NCBI RefSeq assembly: GCF_000159095.1
Contig: NZ_GG666295.1
Coordinates: 425,465-463,746, forward strand
Length of the DNA: 38,282 nucleotides
Source: Anaerococcus tetradius ATCC 35098
GTDB taxonomy: Bacteria > Bacillota > Clostridia > Tissierellales > Peptoniphilaceae
Reading direction: 5' to 3'
The notes under the pieces are model-generated. The model was given only the letters and a program-made list of their open reading frames with translations. It searched no databases and had not been told where the DNA came from. The position numbers and the translations under genes are program-made. Below are positions 15,369-25,561 of the stretch, in pieces; the stretch's first letter is position 1, and each line of letters starts with the position of its first letter.

Positions 15369-16422
15369 TATTTACCTCAAACATCACATCTTCACCAAAT
15401 CTTTTAATATCATCAATCCTAAATCTTTTGGCATCTTTGATATAACCTACACCCTTACCAATAAAGGCTGATCTTGAATAAAAGCCTGAAACAATAATAG
15501 GCGCCATAAATTGATATATCTTATCTATCAAATCCTCTTCCAAAAAAGAATTATTAAGGACTGAACCGCCCTCGACAAGGACTGAGCCTATATTTTTCTC
15601 ATAGAGCTTTTTCAAAAGATCTTCTAAATCTATATGGCCATTTTTACTTTTGCATCTTATTAGACCAGAATCGAGCTTTATATCTTTATCAGATGAACTT
15701 GCTATATAAGTTTTCCCATCTGAGTTTTCCTTAAAAACTTCAAGGTCAGGATTCAAATCAAGCGAATCACTAACAATAATTCTTACAGGATCTATCCCCT
15801 TATCTATTCTTGATGTAAGCCTAGGATTATCAGTTAGGAGAGTGTTCTTGCCAACTATTATAGCGTCATAATCATTTCTAAGTTGATGGACAAACTCTCT
15901 TGACTTCTCATTAGAAATCCACTTGGAATCAAATTTTCCAGTAGCAATCTTTCCATCAAGACTTTGAGCGTATTTAAGGGCAACTAGGGGCCTCTTGTGG
16001 CTCATATTAAAGAAAAACTTTTCGTTAAGCTTCTTTCCTTCTTCCTCCAAAACTCCGCTTATGACTTCGATACCACAAGCTTTAAGTTTACTTATCCCAT
16101 CAACCTTTGGATTTGTATCGATATTTGAAATTACAACTCTCTTTATTTTTCTTCTAATGACTTCATCAACACAGGGTGGATGCTTGCCAAAGTGGGAACA
16201 AGGTTCGAGATTTACTATAAGAGTTGCCCCTTCAGCCGATCCCTTCAAATTCTTAAAGCAATCGATTTCTGCATGGTCATCATAAAAACTCTTGTGGTAA
16301 CCTCTTCCGATAACTTCCCCATCCTTATAAACTATAGCTCCAACCATAGGATTAGTTAAAACCTTTCCTCTGCCCTTACGAGCAAGAGAAAAACATTCTC
16401 TCATTAAGTTATCATAATTCAT
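15349..16422 (-). CDS. ribD: Bifunctional pyrimidine deaminase/reductase
   Basis: 357 aa. The N-terminal deaminase has zinc ligands in HAE (His50, Glu52) and PCSHFGKHPPC (Cys75, Cys84). The C-terminal reductase has ALKYAQSLDGKIAT (about 147-160) and the NADPH-binding SVLVEGG near 279. It performs steps two and three of riboflavin synthesis. AGGAG precedes the ATG. It is the first gene after the FMN riboswitch. Confidence 0.97.
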   Translation of the reverse strand: MNYDNLMRECFSLARKGRGKVLTNPMVGAIVYKDGEVIGRGYHKSFYDDHAEIDCFKNLKGSAEGATLIVNLEPCSHFGKHPPCVDEVIRRKIKRVVISNIDTNPKVDGISKLKACGIEVISGVLEEEGKKLNEKFFFNMSHKRPLVALKYAQSLDGKIATGKFDSKWISNEKSREFVHQLRNDYDAIIVGKNTLLTDNPRLTSRIDKGIDPVRIIVSDSLDLNPDLEVFKENSDGKTYIASSSDKDIKLDSGLIRCKSKNGHIDLEDLLKKLYEKNIGSVLVEGGSVLNNSFLEEDLIDKIYQFMAPIIVSGFYSRSAFIGKGVGYIKDAKRFRIDDIKRFGEDVMFEVNNVYRNS

Positions 16423-16442
16423 TATTTCTCCTTTTGGGAACT

Positions 16443-16467
16443 AAAAAAAGTCCCCTTTCAGGGACTT
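16443..16467 (-). terminator. Riboswitch-controlled terminator before ribD
   Basis: On the minus strand, AAGTCCC pairs with GGGACTT around a short loop, followed by TTTTTTT. It lies between the FMN aptamer and the ribD RBS, so it is the expected attenuator. Confidence 0.88.
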
Positions 16468-16503
16468 AGAATTTATTTTTATGCAAAATAAGCATAGAAA
16501 AAC

Positions 16504-16605
16504 TCTTCTCTCATCCAGACTATACTGTCGGTATCGGAATCGCACCGATTCGGCTTGCGCTCGCAGACTTTACTGCCGGTGGAGACTTGCACTCCGCCCT
16601 GAAGA
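16504..16605 (-). promoter_or_regulatory. FMN riboswitch (RFN element)
   Basis: The minus strand reads TCTTCAGGGCGGAGTGCAAG, then CTCCACCGGCAGTA and later GCCGAATCGGTGCGATTCC, closing with GTCTGGATGAGAGAAGA. These are the conserved RFN segments. P1 is TCTTC/GAAGA. FMN binding should favour the downstream terminator and switch off the rib operon. Confidence 0.97.
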
Positions 16606-16630
16606 TTAAATTTATTATTAACTTAATTAT

Positions 16631-16659
16631 AGTATAAGATACAGGAAAAGATTTGTCAA
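16631..16659 (-). promoter_or_regulatory. Promoter of the riboflavin operon
   Basis: On the minus strand, TTGACA (16654-16659), 17 bp, TATACT (16631-16636). Transcription would start just upstream of the FMN aptamer. Confidence 0.88.
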
Positions 16660-16803
16660 GACTTTTTTTTGTATTTTTATGTAATATTTTCAGAAGAAGG
16701 CCTATAGCTTCCTATTATTAATTTTTTGATCACTTAAAAACTTTGTATCAAGATTTTCCTAACCTATTACATAAAATTCTTTATTACTAACAAAAAAACT
16801 TAT

Positions 16804-16826
16804 AAAAAAAGAAGCCGAAGCTTCTT
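16804..16826 (-). terminator. Terminator after rpsU
   Basis: On the minus strand, AAGAAGC-TTCG-GCTTCTT, a stem with a stable tetraloop, followed by TTTTT. It closes the heat-shock/mtaB/rpsU gene string. Confidence 0.88.
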
Positions 16827-16832
16827 AAATTA

Positions 16833-17015
16833 TTATCTGCTTTTTCTATTTTTTCTCTTTGCAGCGTCATTTTTCTTTTTTCTTATAACGCTTGGTTTTT
16901 CGTAGTGTTCTCTTTTTCTGTATTCAGAAAGTACACCGGATCTTGCGCATTGTCTTTTGAATCTTTTGATTGCACTATCGATTGATTCGTTTTCTCCAAC
17001 TCTGATCTCTGTCAT
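16833..17015 (-). CDS. rpsU: 30S ribosomal protein S21
   Basis: 60 aa, basic. [18 protein letters not shown] and the Arg/Lys-rich tail ending KRKNRKSR are typical. It binds the small subunit near the anti-Shine-Dalgarno region. It lies downstream of HIT, a common Firmicute order. Confidence 0.96.
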   Translation of the reverse strand: MTEIRVGENESIDSAIKRFKRQCARSGVLSEYRKREHYEKPSVIRKKKNDAAKRKNRKSR

Positions 17016-17054
17016 TTGCTATCCCCCCTCTCGTATTCGCACAAATTTTTTCAA

Positions 17055-17396
17055 TCAGCCTGGTGGCCACTTAAATCCTCGGCCTCCTAGTACATGAAAA
17101 TGCAAGTGAGGCACGCTTTGACCCCCACCTTCACCAATATTAGTTACAACCCTGTATCCCTCTTCATCTAGGCCTTTTTCTGATGCTATTTTTTTGATAG
17201 CAAGGAAGATAGAATCTAGATATTTTAGGTCGGATTCTTCCAATTTGGCTACGCTTTCTATGTGCTTTTTTGGTATTACAAGAAAATGGATAGGTGCTTG
17301 TGGATCTAAATCATTAAATGCAATTACATTATCATCTTCATAGATTATTTCTGAAGGAATTTCCTTCTCTACAATCTTACAAAATACACAATCCAT
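17055..17396 (-). CDS. HIT-family nucleotide hydrolase
   Basis: 113 aa, full length for HinT-like proteins. It has N-terminal CVFCKIV and the catalytic histidine triad HLHFHVLGG near residues 97-105, preceded by GQSVPHLH. It hydrolyses nucleoside phosphoramidates by family knowledge; the physiological substrate is unknown. It sits between mtaB and rpsU. Confidence 0.94.
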   Translation of the reverse strand: MDCVFCKIVEKEIPSEIIYEDDNVIAFNDLDPQAPIHFLVIPKKHIESVAKLEESDLKYLDSIFLAIKKIASEKGLDEEGYRVVTNIGEGGGQSVPHLHFHVLGGRGFKWPPG

Positions 17397-17471
17397 ACTT
17401 CACCCCCATTGATATATATGATACCATAAAATAAGCCTAAGGTAAAGACTAAAGCTTAATTTTTTGTTATT

Positions 17472-18770
17472 TTATAGAACTTTACCCACTAATTCATCAT
17501 CTTTTATCTCTGTGATTAGGACATCCCTTATTTCGTTATTTGAAATTTCATCTTTGACATTTACCCTTAGGTAGTTTGTCGAATACCCAGACTTAAATCC
17601 GTCTATATCAGACTTACTTTCAAATAAGACTGATAGGGTTTTTCCTATTTGATTTTTGAGGAAGTTTTCCCTATTGGCTTTTTCTATTTCTTCTAGCTCT
17701 TTTAGTCTTTGTCTTTTGACATTTCCATCGACTTCTGGTTTCATATCAGCTGCCTTAGTTCCGTCTCTTTTTGAGTATTTGAATAGATGGGTCTTTGAGA
17801 ATTTAATTTTCTTTACAAATTCCTTGGTCTGTCTATGATTTTCTTCTGTTTCTGTTGGAAAGCCTACTATTATATCTGTAGTAATACCTGCATTAGGAAA
17901 AACTTCTCTAATGAGCTTAACTTTTTGTTCATAGATTTCTGTGTCGTATTTCCTATTCATAGCCTTTAGTATTTCATCGGATCCTGATTGGAGGGATAGG
18001 TGAAAGTGATCACAAGCCTTTCTAGTAGCCTTCATTCTTTCTAGGAAGTCCTTGGTGATATGTCTTGGCTCCATGCTTGATAGTCTAATTCTTTCAATGC
18101 CATCCGTTTTTGCAACTTCTTCTATTACATCTATAAGGCGTTTCCCATTTTTCAAATCCTTGCCATAGCTTGCAACATGGATACCTGTTAGAACTATTTC
18201 CTTGTAGCCATTTTTGGCAAGTCTAATCGCTTCTTCTTTGATAGATTCCATATCGCGACTTACTATATTTCCCCTGGCGTAGGGAATTAGGCAATATGAA
18301 CAATACATATTACAGCCATCTTGGATTTTCATATAGGCACGAGTCATATCCTCTTGATTAGAAATTTCTAACTCTTCTATACTTTTGGACTCGCTAAGGG
18401 ATATAACCCTATCTATAGCTGTCTTGTTTTGGAGGACATCCTCGCAAAGGTCTACTACTTCTTCCTTATTTCTAGAGCCTAGTACAATATCCACACCCTC
18501 TATGGCTAAAACCTCATCAGGCTTTACTTGAGAATAGCATCCCATAACCGCTATTACAGCTTCTGGATTATCTCGTCTTGCCCTAGATATCATCTGCCTA
18601 GATTTTCTATCGCTCATATTTGTAACTGTACAGGTGTTGATTACATATATGTCGGCTCCATCTTGTTTTTTCTTGTAGCCCCTAGACTTAAATATCTCCT
18701 CTACCGCCTCTGACTCGTATTGGTTGACCTTGCACCCAAGGGTTATTATATTAAATGTCTTATTCATCAA
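17472..18770 (-). CDS. mtaB: tRNA t6A37 methylthiotransferase MtaB
   Basis: 432 aa. The UPF0004 domain at the N-terminus has [17 protein letters not shown] and MGCYSQ (three Cys for the auxiliary cluster). The radical SAM motif C-x3-C-x2-C is CNMYCSYC near 153-160, and a C-terminal TRAM domain ends at about 430. LGCKVNQ is characteristic of MtaB rather than MiaB. It makes ms2t6A in tRNA. Its start overlaps the dnaJ stop by 4 bp (ATGA). Confidence 0.95.
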   Translation of the reverse strand: MMNKTFNIITLGCKVNQYESEAVEEIFKSRGYKKKQDGADIYVINTCTVTNMSDRKSRQMISRARRDNPEAVIAVMGCYSQVKPDEVLAIEGVDIVLGSRNKEEVVDLCEDVLQNKTAIDRVISLSESKSIEELEISNQEDMTRAYMKIQDGCNMYCSYCLIPYARGNIVSRDMESIKEEAIRLAKNGYKEIVLTGIHVASYGKDLKNGKRLIDVIEEVAKTDGIERIRLSSMEPRHITKDFLERMKATRKACDHFHLSLQSGSDEILKAMNRKYDTEIYEQKVKLIREVFPNAGITTDIIVGFPTETEENHRQTKEFVKKIKFSKTHLFKYSKRDGTKAADMKPEVDGNVKRQRLKELEEIEKANRENFLKNQIGKTLSVLFESKSDIDGFKSGYSTNYLRVNVKDEISNNEIRDVLITEIKDDELVGKVL

Positions 18771-19894
18771 TCAAAAAAGTCCTTTAATTTTTCAAAGAAT
18801 GATTTTTCTTCTTTAACTTCTTCTCCACTAATGCTTGCAAATTTTTCTAGGGCTTCTTTTTGCTCCTTTGTAAGCTTAGTTGGTGTTATAACTTTTACAT
18901 AGAAGTAGAGGTTTCCAGTCCTTCCTCTTCTCTTGTCCTTGATTCCTTCACCCCTTAGAGAAAACTTAGTTCCTGTTTGAGTTCCTGCTGGGATTTCAAA
19001 CTTTCTAGTTGCCTTTAGGGTTGGAATTTCTATTTCACCGCCAAGAGTGGCTTTTGTGAAGGAAATTGGCATTTCATAATAGATATCTAGCCCATCTCTT
19101 TTAAAGATTTCATGCTCTTTAACTTTTAAGATAAGATATAAATCTCCGTAAGGACCTCCATTTTCTCCAACATGGCCCTTGCCAGCTACTCTTATGACAT
19201 TGTTATCTTCTACACCAGCAGGTATGTCTACCCTAACTGTTTCAGACTTAAATTCCTTACCAGATCCCTTACAATTTGAGCAAGCTTCATCAATTATTTC
19301 TCCACTTCCCCCACACTTATCACAAACAACAGTTCTAGACATAGTGCCGAAAGCAGTATGGCTTACTTGATTAAAGCTTCCCCTACCATGGCACTTATCA
19401 CAAGTGTGAACCTTAGAAGGGTCTTCGCTTTTTTTGCCATCACAAACGTGACAAGTTACTTCATGTCTTACTTGTACATCCTTACTTATACCGAAGGCAG
19501 ATTCTTGGAAGCTTAAATTTATTACTTGTTGGATATCTGCTCCTTTTATTGGACGATTCGCCCTAGCTTGTGAAGAAAATCCTCCACCAAATATATCTCC
19601 AAACAAGTCTCCAAATATATCATCAAATCCACCCTGTGAAAAACCAGAGAAGCCACCAAAGCCTCCTTGACCGCCTTCAAAGGCAGCAGATCCAAATCTA
19701 TCATACTGACTTCTCTTCTGTTCGTCTGATAGTATTTCGTAGGCGAGACTTGCTTCCTTGAATTTTTCTGCAGCTTCTTCATTGTCTGGATTTAGGTCTG
19801 GATGGTATTTCTTAGCTAGTTTTCTATATTCTCTTTTAATAACAGCTTGGTCGGCAGTTTTCTCTACACCAAGCACCTCATATGGGTCTCTCAT
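18767..19894 (-). CDS. dnaJ: Chaperone protein DnaJ
   Basis: 375 aa. It has a J domain (1-70), a Gly/Phe-rich linker (about 75-115) and four Cys-rich zinc repeats ([32 protein letters not shown]); the first departs from CxxCxGxG at its end. The C-terminal substrate-binding domains are complete. One deviation: the J-domain tripeptide following YHPDLNPDN is intact HPD. It stimulates the DnaK ATPase. A terminator-like hairpin lies between dnaK and dnaJ, so dnaJ may be made at a lower level. Confidence 0.97.
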   Translation of the reverse strand: MRDPYEVLGVEKTADQAVIKREYRKLAKKYHPDLNPDNEEAAEKFKEASLAYEILSDEQKRSQYDRFGSAAFEGGQGGFGGFSGFSQGGFDDIFGDLFGDIFGGGFSSQARANRPIKGADIQQVINLSFQESAFGISKDVQVRHEVTCHVCDGKKSEDPSKVHTCDKCHGRGSFNQVSHTAFGTMSRTVVCDKCGGSGEIIDEACSNCKGSGKEFKSETVRVDIPAGVEDNNVIRVAGKGHVGENGGPYGDLYLILKVKEHEIFKRDGLDIYYEMPISFTKATLGGEIEIPTLKATRKFEIPAGTQTGTKFSLRGEGIKDKRRGRTGNLYFYVKVITPTKLTKEQKEALEKFASISGEEVKEEKSFFEKLKDFFD

Positions 19895-19911
19895 GTAACC
19901 TCCATCTCACT

Positions 19912-19945
19912 AAAAAGAGCTATTTCACCATGGAAATAGCTCTTT
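19912..19945 (-). terminator. Hairpin between dnaK and dnaJ (partial terminator)
   Basis: AAAGAGCTATTTC (19914-19926) pairs perfectly with GAAATAGCTCTTT (19933-19945). On the minus strand the stem is followed by TTTTTAG. It probably lowers read-through into dnaJ-mtaB. Confidence 0.78.
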
Positions 19946-19997
19946 ATTTTTATATAATCATACCATCTTTGTGATTATTTTCAATCATAAGTCCTGC

Positions 19998-21818
19998 TTA
20001 CTCTTCGTCCTCATCAATTACTTCATAGTCAGCATCTACTACATCTTCCTTGTTTGCTGAAGCATCTTGCGCATTTGCTCCTGCTTCATTAGCCTTATAC
20101 ATTTTTTCACTCATTGAGTAAATTTTTTGGGTAAGACTTTCTGTTTGAGCCTTGATTTGATCAATATCATCTGACTTAATAGCATCTTCTAGTTTCTTGA
20201 TTTCTGCTTCCATTTCTTCTTTTTCGCTTCCTTCAAGTTTAGCTTCTTCTATTGTCTTTCTTGCTTGATAAACCAAGTTTTCAGCGTTATTCTTTGCGTC
20301 TATGCTTTCTTTCTTTTTCTTATCTTCTTCAGCAAATTGTTCTGCTTCTTTTACTTTTCTATCGATTTCTTCCTCAGATAGGTTAGATGATGAAGTAATA
20401 GTAATCTTTTGTTCTTTTCCTGAGCCCTTATCCTTAGCTGTTACATTAACTATACCATTGGCATCTATATCAAAGGTTACTTCTATTTGTGGAACTCCAC
20501 GTCTTGCAGCAGGGATTCCTGTAAGTTGGAACCTACCAAGGGTTGTGTTATCTGCTGCCATTTCACGTTCACCTTGAACAACATGGATGTCAACTTCTGT
20601 TTGGCCATCTGCTGCTGTTGTAAATACTTGAGATTTCTTGGTAGGGATTGTAGTATTTCTTTCAATAAGTTTTGTAGCAACTCCACCAAGGGTTTCGATA
20701 CCGAGTGATAGTGGTGTAACATCAAGAAGGAGCAAGTCTTTTACTTCACCACTTAGTACACCACCTTGGATAGCTGCACCAAGGGCAACACATTCATCAG
20801 GGTTGATATCTCTTTGTGGTTCTTTGCCTATTAGATTTTTAACTAATTCTTGAACAGCTGGAACTCTTGTAGAACCACCTACAAGAAGAACTTTTTCGAT
20901 ATCACTTGCACTTAGGCCTGCATCTCTTAGGGCATCTTCAACTGGCTTTCTTGTTTCATCAACAAGGTGTTTGGTTAGCTCATCAAACTTAGCTCTACTA
21001 ATAGTTTGCTCTAAGTGAACTGGTTGACCATCTACTGCTGTGATGAATGGTAGGGATACACTTGTTGAAAGTGTTGATGATAGCTCTTTTTTAGCTTTTT
21101 CAGCAGCATCTTTTAGTCTTTGCATTGCGGTTAAATCTTTTCTAAGATCAACGCCGCTTTCTTTCTTAAACTCATCTGCCAAATATTCTACAAGAGCATT
21201 ATCAAAGTCATCTCCACCTAGCCTGTTATTTCCTCTTGTTGATAATACTTCAAATACTCCGTCACCAACTTCTAGGATAGAGACATCGAAAGTACCACCA
21301 CCAAGGTCGTAAACCATAATCTTAGCTTGGTCAGTTTCTTTGTCCATACCATAAGCAAGGGCAGCAGCTGTTGGTTCATTTATAATTCTATCTACTTTAA
21401 GACCTGCGATTTGTCCAGCGTCTTTTGTTGCTTGTCTTTGAGCATCTGTAAAGTAAGCAGGTACTGTGATTACTGCATTTGTAACTGTATCATTTAAGTA
21501 AGCCTCAGCATCAGCCTTTAGTTTTTGAAGAATCATAGCTGAGATTTCTTCTGGTGTATATTGTTTGCCATCAATTTCAGCGCTCTTCCAATCATGACCC
21601 ATTTCTCTTTTAACTGATGCTATAGTCCTATGTGGATTTGTGATAGCTTGTCTTTTAGCTGTTTCACCTACAAGTCTTTCTCCGTCCTTTGAGAAAGCTA
21701 CGATTGATGGTGTTGTTCTATTTCCTTCACTATTAGGAATAATTGTAGATGTACCACCTTCCATAACAGCTACTGCTGAGTTTGTTGTTCCTAAGTCAAT
21801 TCCTATAATTTTTGCCAT
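19998..21818 (-). CDS. dnaK: Molecular chaperone DnaK (Hsp70)
   Basis: 606 aa, full length. The nucleotide-binding domain starts [15 protein letters not shown], and has [14 protein letters not shown] and [13 protein letters not shown]. The linker [15 protein letters not shown] precedes the substrate-binding domain, and an acidic tail ends [14 protein letters not shown] precedes the ATG. It lies 12 bp after grpE. Confidence 0.98.
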   Translation of the reverse strand: MAKIIGIDLGTTNSAVAVMEGGTSTIIPNSEGNRTTPSIVAFSKDGERLVGETAKRQAITNPHRTIASVKREMGHDWKSAEIDGKQYTPEEISAMILQKLKADAEAYLNDTVTNAVITVPAYFTDAQRQATKDAGQIAGLKVDRIINEPTAAALAYGMDKETDQAKIMVYDLGGGTFDVSILEVGDGVFEVLSTRGNNRLGGDDFDNALVEYLADEFKKESGVDLRKDLTAMQRLKDAAEKAKKELSSTLSTSVSLPFITAVDGQPVHLEQTISRAKFDELTKHLVDETRKPVEDALRDAGLSASDIEKVLLVGGSTRVPAVQELVKNLIGKEPQRDINPDECVALGAAIQGGVLSGEVKDLLLLDVTPLSLGIETLGGVATKLIERNTTIPTKKSQVFTTAADGQTEVDIHVVQGEREMAADNTTLGRFQLTGIPAARRGVPQIEVTFDIDANGIVNVTAKDKGSGKEQKITITSSSNLSEEEIDRKVKEAEQFAEEDKKKKESIDAKNNAENLVYQARKTIEEAKLEGSEKEEMEAEIKKLEDAIKSDDIDQIKAQTESLTQKIYSMSEKMYKANEAGANAQDASANKEDVVDADYEVIDEDEE

Positions 21819-21830
21819 ATGCTTTTCCTC

Positions 21831-22370
21831 CTAATTTGCTACCTTAACCATAGCAGGTCTAAGTAGTCTTCCATTTAACTTATATCCTTTTTGGAATGTT
21901 TCTATTATGTGATTGCTCTCTACCTCATCTGAATCTTCTGCAAGGACTGCTTGGTGGATATTATGATCAAATTCGCAACCATCAGATGGAATTTCTTCAA
22001 GGCCTTCGTTTGCTAAGACCTTCAATAGTTCTTTCCTTGTCATGACTACTCCTTCTACGAAGGCATCATTCTCATCAGCCTTTGCCAAGGCACGATCTAG
22101 GTTATCTATAACAGGTAGGAGCTTTTCTACCAATGAACTTGAAGCAAACTTCTTAAAGTCGGCCTTGTTAGCCTCTTCACGTTTTTTATAATTATCAAAG
22201 TCTGCCAGGAGTCTTTGATATCTTTCTTGATACTCGTTTACTTCATCACTAGGCTTTTTCGTAGCTTCTTTTTCGTCATCTTCTACGATTTCAGCTTCTA
22301 TACAATCTTCATCTTGATTTTCTTTATCTTCTATATCTAAATTCTCATCTTTTTTTTCTTCATTTGCCAA
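21831..22370 (-). CDS. grpE: Nucleotide exchange factor GrpE
   Basis: 179 aa. It has an acidic N-terminal coiled-coil (about 1-85) and the conserved core with LLPVIDNLDRAL, MTRKELLKVL and the beta domain ending GRLLRPAMVKVAN. It releases ADP from DnaK. It lies 15 bp after hrcA. Confidence 0.96.
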   Translation of the reverse strand: MANEEKKDENLDIEDKENQDEDCIEAEIVEDDEKEATKKPSDEVNEYQERYQRLLADFDNYKKREEANKADFKKFASSSLVEKLLPVIDNLDRALAKADENDAFVEGVVMTRKELLKVLANEGLEEIPSDGCEFDHNIHQAVLAEDSDEVESNHIIETFQKGYKLNGRLLRPAMVKVAN

Positions 22371-22385
22371 GACATTTACCTTCCT

Positions 22386-23399
22386 TTATTCATTTAATAA
22401 ATCAGAAATCATCCTGATACTAGCTATAACTTCCTTATAATTAATCCTAGTAAGACCGACTATACCAATCTTTCCTACTGTATTTTCATCTACATTAAAA
22501 TAAGAAGTTATGATAGTAGATTCCTTTAGCAAATCTATAGGATTTTCCTCGCCTATAGTTATTACTAAATTCTTATCTTCAATATCTGACAACAAATCCT
22601 TGATAACATCCTTGCTATCAAATAGCTTGATGAAATCTCTAGCCTTGTTTAAATCGTCAAACTCTTTAAAATTGAAGATATTGCCAATCCCTTCGATTCT
22701 GACATCTCTATTTAACTCATCTTTGGAATTATTATTAATTCTTTGTCCTATAATATCTACCAGCTTCTTGTAATTTGTAAGCATATTTTTTTCCAAATCA
22801 GCCAAAATTTTATCAATTTCTGTAAGCTTATGGCCTATCAGCTCATGATTTAGGATATTGTTAAGATTTAGTAAATCTTCATCGCTTATTGGATAATCTA
22901 GAAGTATTTGTTCATTCACCAAGGATCCATTATCAAAAACTGCAATGAGTAAGAGGAAATTCTCTGATACCCTCATAAGTTCAACATTTACAATCTTGGA
23001 TATCTCCTTTTTGAAACTAACAGATACTGCCGTCAAATTAGTCATAGCTGCCAAAGTTTTGGTCGCAGTCTCAATGATGTCACTAGCGTTATGGTATCTC
23101 TTATCCAGAAGTTGTCTAATATTTGCAAAATTATTAAACTTGGCTTCTTCAATAAGGCCATTTTCCAAAAGGTAGTCGACAAATAGTCTATAACCCTTAT
23201 CAGAAGGTAATCTGCCACTAGATGTATGAGCTTTCTTTAAGAAACCATTTTTCTCAAGGGAACTCATATCATTTCTAATAGTAGCCGGCGATACATCAAA
23301 TGAGTAATCATCAGCCAAAGACTTTGAACCAACAGGCTCTCCATTATAAATATATGAGTCTATGATAGAGAAAAGTATTTGTGTTCTTCTATCTTTCAA
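22386..23399 (-). CDS. hrcA: Heat-inducible transcription repressor HrcA
   Basis: 337 aa. N-terminal winged helix with QILFSIIDSYIYNGEPVGSK and SPATIRNDMSSLEKNGFL, a GAF-like middle and the C-terminal GKIGIVGLTRINYKEVI block. It represses its own operon through CIRCE and depends on GroEL for activity by family knowledge. It is the first gene of hrcA-grpE-dnaK-dnaJ. Confidence 0.97.
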   Translation of the reverse strand: MKDRRTQILFSIIDSYIYNGEPVGSKSLADDYSFDVSPATIRNDMSSLEKNGFLKKAHTSSGRLPSDKGYRLFVDYLLENGLIEEAKFNNFANIRQLLDKRYHNASDIIETATKTLAAMTNLTAVSVSFKKEISKIVNVELMRVSENFLLLIAVFDNGSLVNEQILLDYPISDEDLLNLNNILNHELIGHKLTEIDKILADLEKNMLTNYKKLVDIIGQRINNNSKDELNRDVRIEGIGNIFNFKEFDDLNKARDFIKLFDSKDVIKDLLSDIEDKNLVITIGEENPIDLLKESTIITSYFNVDENTVGKIGIVGLTRINYKEVIASIRMISDLLNE

Positions 23400-23414
23400 A
23401 GCTTCTCACTCCTT

Positions 23415-23441
23415 TTAGCACTCTTTACTTCCGACTGCTAA
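23415..23441. promoter_or_regulatory. CIRCE operator of hrcA
   Basis: TTAGCACTC-N9-GACTGCTAA, the CIRCE inverted repeat with one departure from the consensus right arm GAGTGCTAA. It lies 16 bp before the hrcA start, just downstream of the promoter. Confidence 0.93.
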
Positions 23442-23445
23442 TTAT

Positions 23446-23473
23446 AATATACTTAGTATAACATCATTGTCAA
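23446..23473 (-). promoter_or_regulatory. Promoter of the hrcA operon
   Basis: On the minus strand, TTGACA (23468-23473), 16 bp, TATATT (23446-23451). A second AT-rich candidate TATAAT at 23441-23446 has a long 21-bp spacer. Confidence 0.7.
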
Positions 23474-23515
23474 GTAAATAAGTAAAATAATCTTTAAAGA
23501 TAAATCTTGTATTTT

Positions 23516-24634
23516 CTAAATAATTTCTAGGTAAAACTCATTAGAAAGTTCCATTCCTTTTTTTGTGAAAGAAAAGCAATCATCAATTACAAAAAAATCA
23601 TCATCAATGAATTTATCTATGGCCTTCTTATATTTTTTCAAAAAATCAGCTTTAAATTCTTTTCTAAACTCCTCTAAGTTTATCCCCCTGGTCTGCCTTA
23701 GTTTGAAAATTATATATTCTTTCTCCCTTTCTTTTTGGCTAATAAATTCCCTGCTGACTATAGGCTTCTTTCCTTCTTTTAACATCTTCTCGTAGATTAC
23801 AAAGTTACTAGCATTCGAGTATCTCACATTAGATAAAAAGCCAGATGCTCCTAGTCCGCAAGCAAGATAGCCTTCTATATCCCAGTATTTTTTGTTATGG
23901 ATAGACTCCTTGCCAGGCTTTGCAAAGTTAGATATCTCATATCTATTAAGATTTAGCCTAGCCAATTCATCAACTATGTAGTTAAAAATATCAACTTCCC
24001 TATCATCGTCCATAAGCTCGAGCTTGCCTTTTTCATTTAGGGCATAAAATCTTGAACCCTTATCAAGAATCAAACTATACCAAGAAATATGATCTGGGTC
24101 TAAAGCCTTTACATAGGCTAGGTCTTTTTTAATTGAGGAAAAGTCTTGACCAGGAAGATTAAGCATGAGGTCAAAAGAAAGGTCAAAATCAAAATTCTTT
24201 ATCATCTCTATATCCCTAATAGCTATATCTTTCTTGTGATTTCTCCCTATATTATTAAGGACTAAATCATCAAAACTTTGTACTCCCAAAGAAATCCTAG
24301 TAACTCCCAAATCCTCATATAGCTTTAACTTATCCTTATTTATAGAGTTAGGATTGCACTCAAGGCTAAATTCCTTTATCTCGCAGGGAAATTTTCTTAC
24401 TTCACTTACGATTTCACTTATGTATTTTTCATCTATGTAGGAAGGAGTGCCTCCTCCTATATAGATTGTATCAATAGTAAGCGTAAGACTTTGCCTATAA
24501 AGGCTAAGCTCTCTTTTCAAATTTTTGATATAAGGCTCTATCCACCTATCCAAGTGAGCAAAGGCCGTAAAATCACAATAATAGCACTTTTTCTCACAAA
24601 ATGGAATATGGATATATAAACCAACTTTCTTCAT
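23516..24634 (-). CDS. hemW: Radical SAM heme chaperone HemW (coproporphyrinogen oxidase-like)
   Basis: 372 aa from the ATG at 24634 (GGAG, 6-nt spacing). The TTG nine codons upstream has no RBS. It contains GLYIHIPFCEKKCYYCDF with the C-x3-C-x2-C motif, GGGTPSYI and GVQSFDD, typical of HemW, and lacks the extra features of true HemN. HemW inserts heme into respiratory enzymes in some bacteria. In an anaerobe the target is unknown. It follows the GNAT gene with a 44-bp gap. Confidence 0.9.
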   Translation of the reverse strand: MKKVGLYIHIPFCEKKCYYCDFTAFAHLDRWIEPYIKNLKRELSLYRQSLTLTIDTIYIGGGTPSYIDEKYISEIVSEVRKFPCEIKEFSLECNPNSINKDKLKLYEDLGVTRISLGVQSFDDLVLNNIGRNHKKDIAIRDIEMIKNFDFDLSFDLMLNLPGQDFSSIKKDLAYVKALDPDHISWYSLILDKGSRFYALNEKGKLELMDDDREVDIFNYIVDELARLNLNRYEISNFAKPGKESIHNKKYWDIEGYLACGLGASGFLSNVRYSNASNFVIYEKMLKEGKKPIVSREFISQKEREKEYIIFKLRQTRGINLEEFRKEFKADFLKKYKKAIDKFIDDDFFVIDDCFSFTKKGMELSNEFYLEII

Positions 24635-24678
24635 CTTAGCTCCAAGTTTCTTTAAATACAATCTTTACTAAAATACAA

Positions 24679-25512
24679 CTAGATATCATTTTCAACTATA
24701 ATAAGCTGTGAGTCCCTAAGTCCTTCTAGGTTTATAGTCTTAGTCTTGTCAATTTTTATCAAATCACCAGCTATATAAAGATCGTCCTCATATTTTACAA
24801 GACCAGCTTTCACAAATATTAAGCTGTTAGCAAATACCATACTTTTCTCAAATTCCCCTGACTCTTCGATAGACTCATAGCTGATTTTTTGTTTTGGATT
24901 AGAATTTATAGCTTGAGCATCTCTTTTTTCTAAATCTTCATTCTTTCTATCAAGATAGGCCATAAAATCTTTTTTCTCTAGGATATACTCATGGGTTACT
25001 TCCAAAGTCCCCATATTGGTCTTTGTCAAATGTGAGGAATAATACTTGTAATTTAACTTTTCGTGGAGGCTTTTTGACTTAAAATTACCCCTATAAAAGC
25101 CTCCAACAAGGACATCTAGGCCGTAATCATCAAACAAATAAGATATTATTAGCTCCAGGGCTTCTGTCATTAGCCCTTGACCCTGATAATCACTTGACAA
25201 AACAAAGCCAAGCTGTGCTGTTTTCTTATCAGAAAGATTCGGCAAGAATTCTTCGTCATACTTGTGGATGCCGATAGAGCCTATAACCTTCTTATCCTTA
25301 ACTATGGCTAGGATATTCTTATTTTTTATAAAAGAATCCAAGACCTTCTTACTATCCTCAAGGGATTTATGGTGAAACCAGCCTGCTGCCTCACCAAGAC
25401 CAGGAGTTTTGGCATATTCATAAAAATCCTCCAAATCATCTTGACAAAAGGCTCTAAGGCTAATTCTTTTTCCGCTAAGTATAATTTTATCTGTATTAAT
25501 ATCAATATTCAT
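24679..25512 (-). CDS. GNAT acetyltransferase with a C-terminal extension
   Basis: 277 aa. Residues 1-175 form a RimJ/RimL-type GNAT domain (ISLRAFCQDDLEDFYEYA, acetyl-CoA loop QGQGLMTEAL near 111-120, HEKLNYK). Residues about 180-277 are a charged linker followed by an about 70-aa segment unlike GNAT domains that I do not recognise. The acceptor is unknown. GGAG lies before the ATG, downstream of the cupin gene's terminator. Confidence 0.82.
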   Translation of the reverse strand: MNIDINTDKIILSGKRISLRAFCQDDLEDFYEYAKTPGLGEAAGWFHHKSLEDSKKVLDSFIKNKNILAIVKDKKVIGSIGIHKYDEEFLPNLSDKKTAQLGFVLSSDYQGQGLMTEALELIISYLFDDYGLDVLVGGFYRGNFKSKSLHEKLNYKYYSSHLTKTNMGTLEVTHEYILEKKDFMAYLDRKNEDLEKRDAQAINSNPKQKISYESIEESGEFEKSMVFANSLIFVKAGLVKYEDDLYIAGDLIKIDKTKTINLEGLRDSQLIIVENDI

Positions 25513-25527
25513 AAATTGCTCCTAAAT

Positions 25528-25561
25528 AAAAAGGCGACTTTCGTCTTAAATCGCCGCCTTT
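25528..25561 (-). terminator. Terminator after the cupin gene
   Basis: On the minus strand, AAAGGCGGCGA can pair with TCGCCTTT (one bulge), followed by TTTTTAT. It overlaps the last codons of the cupin gene. Confidence 0.65.
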
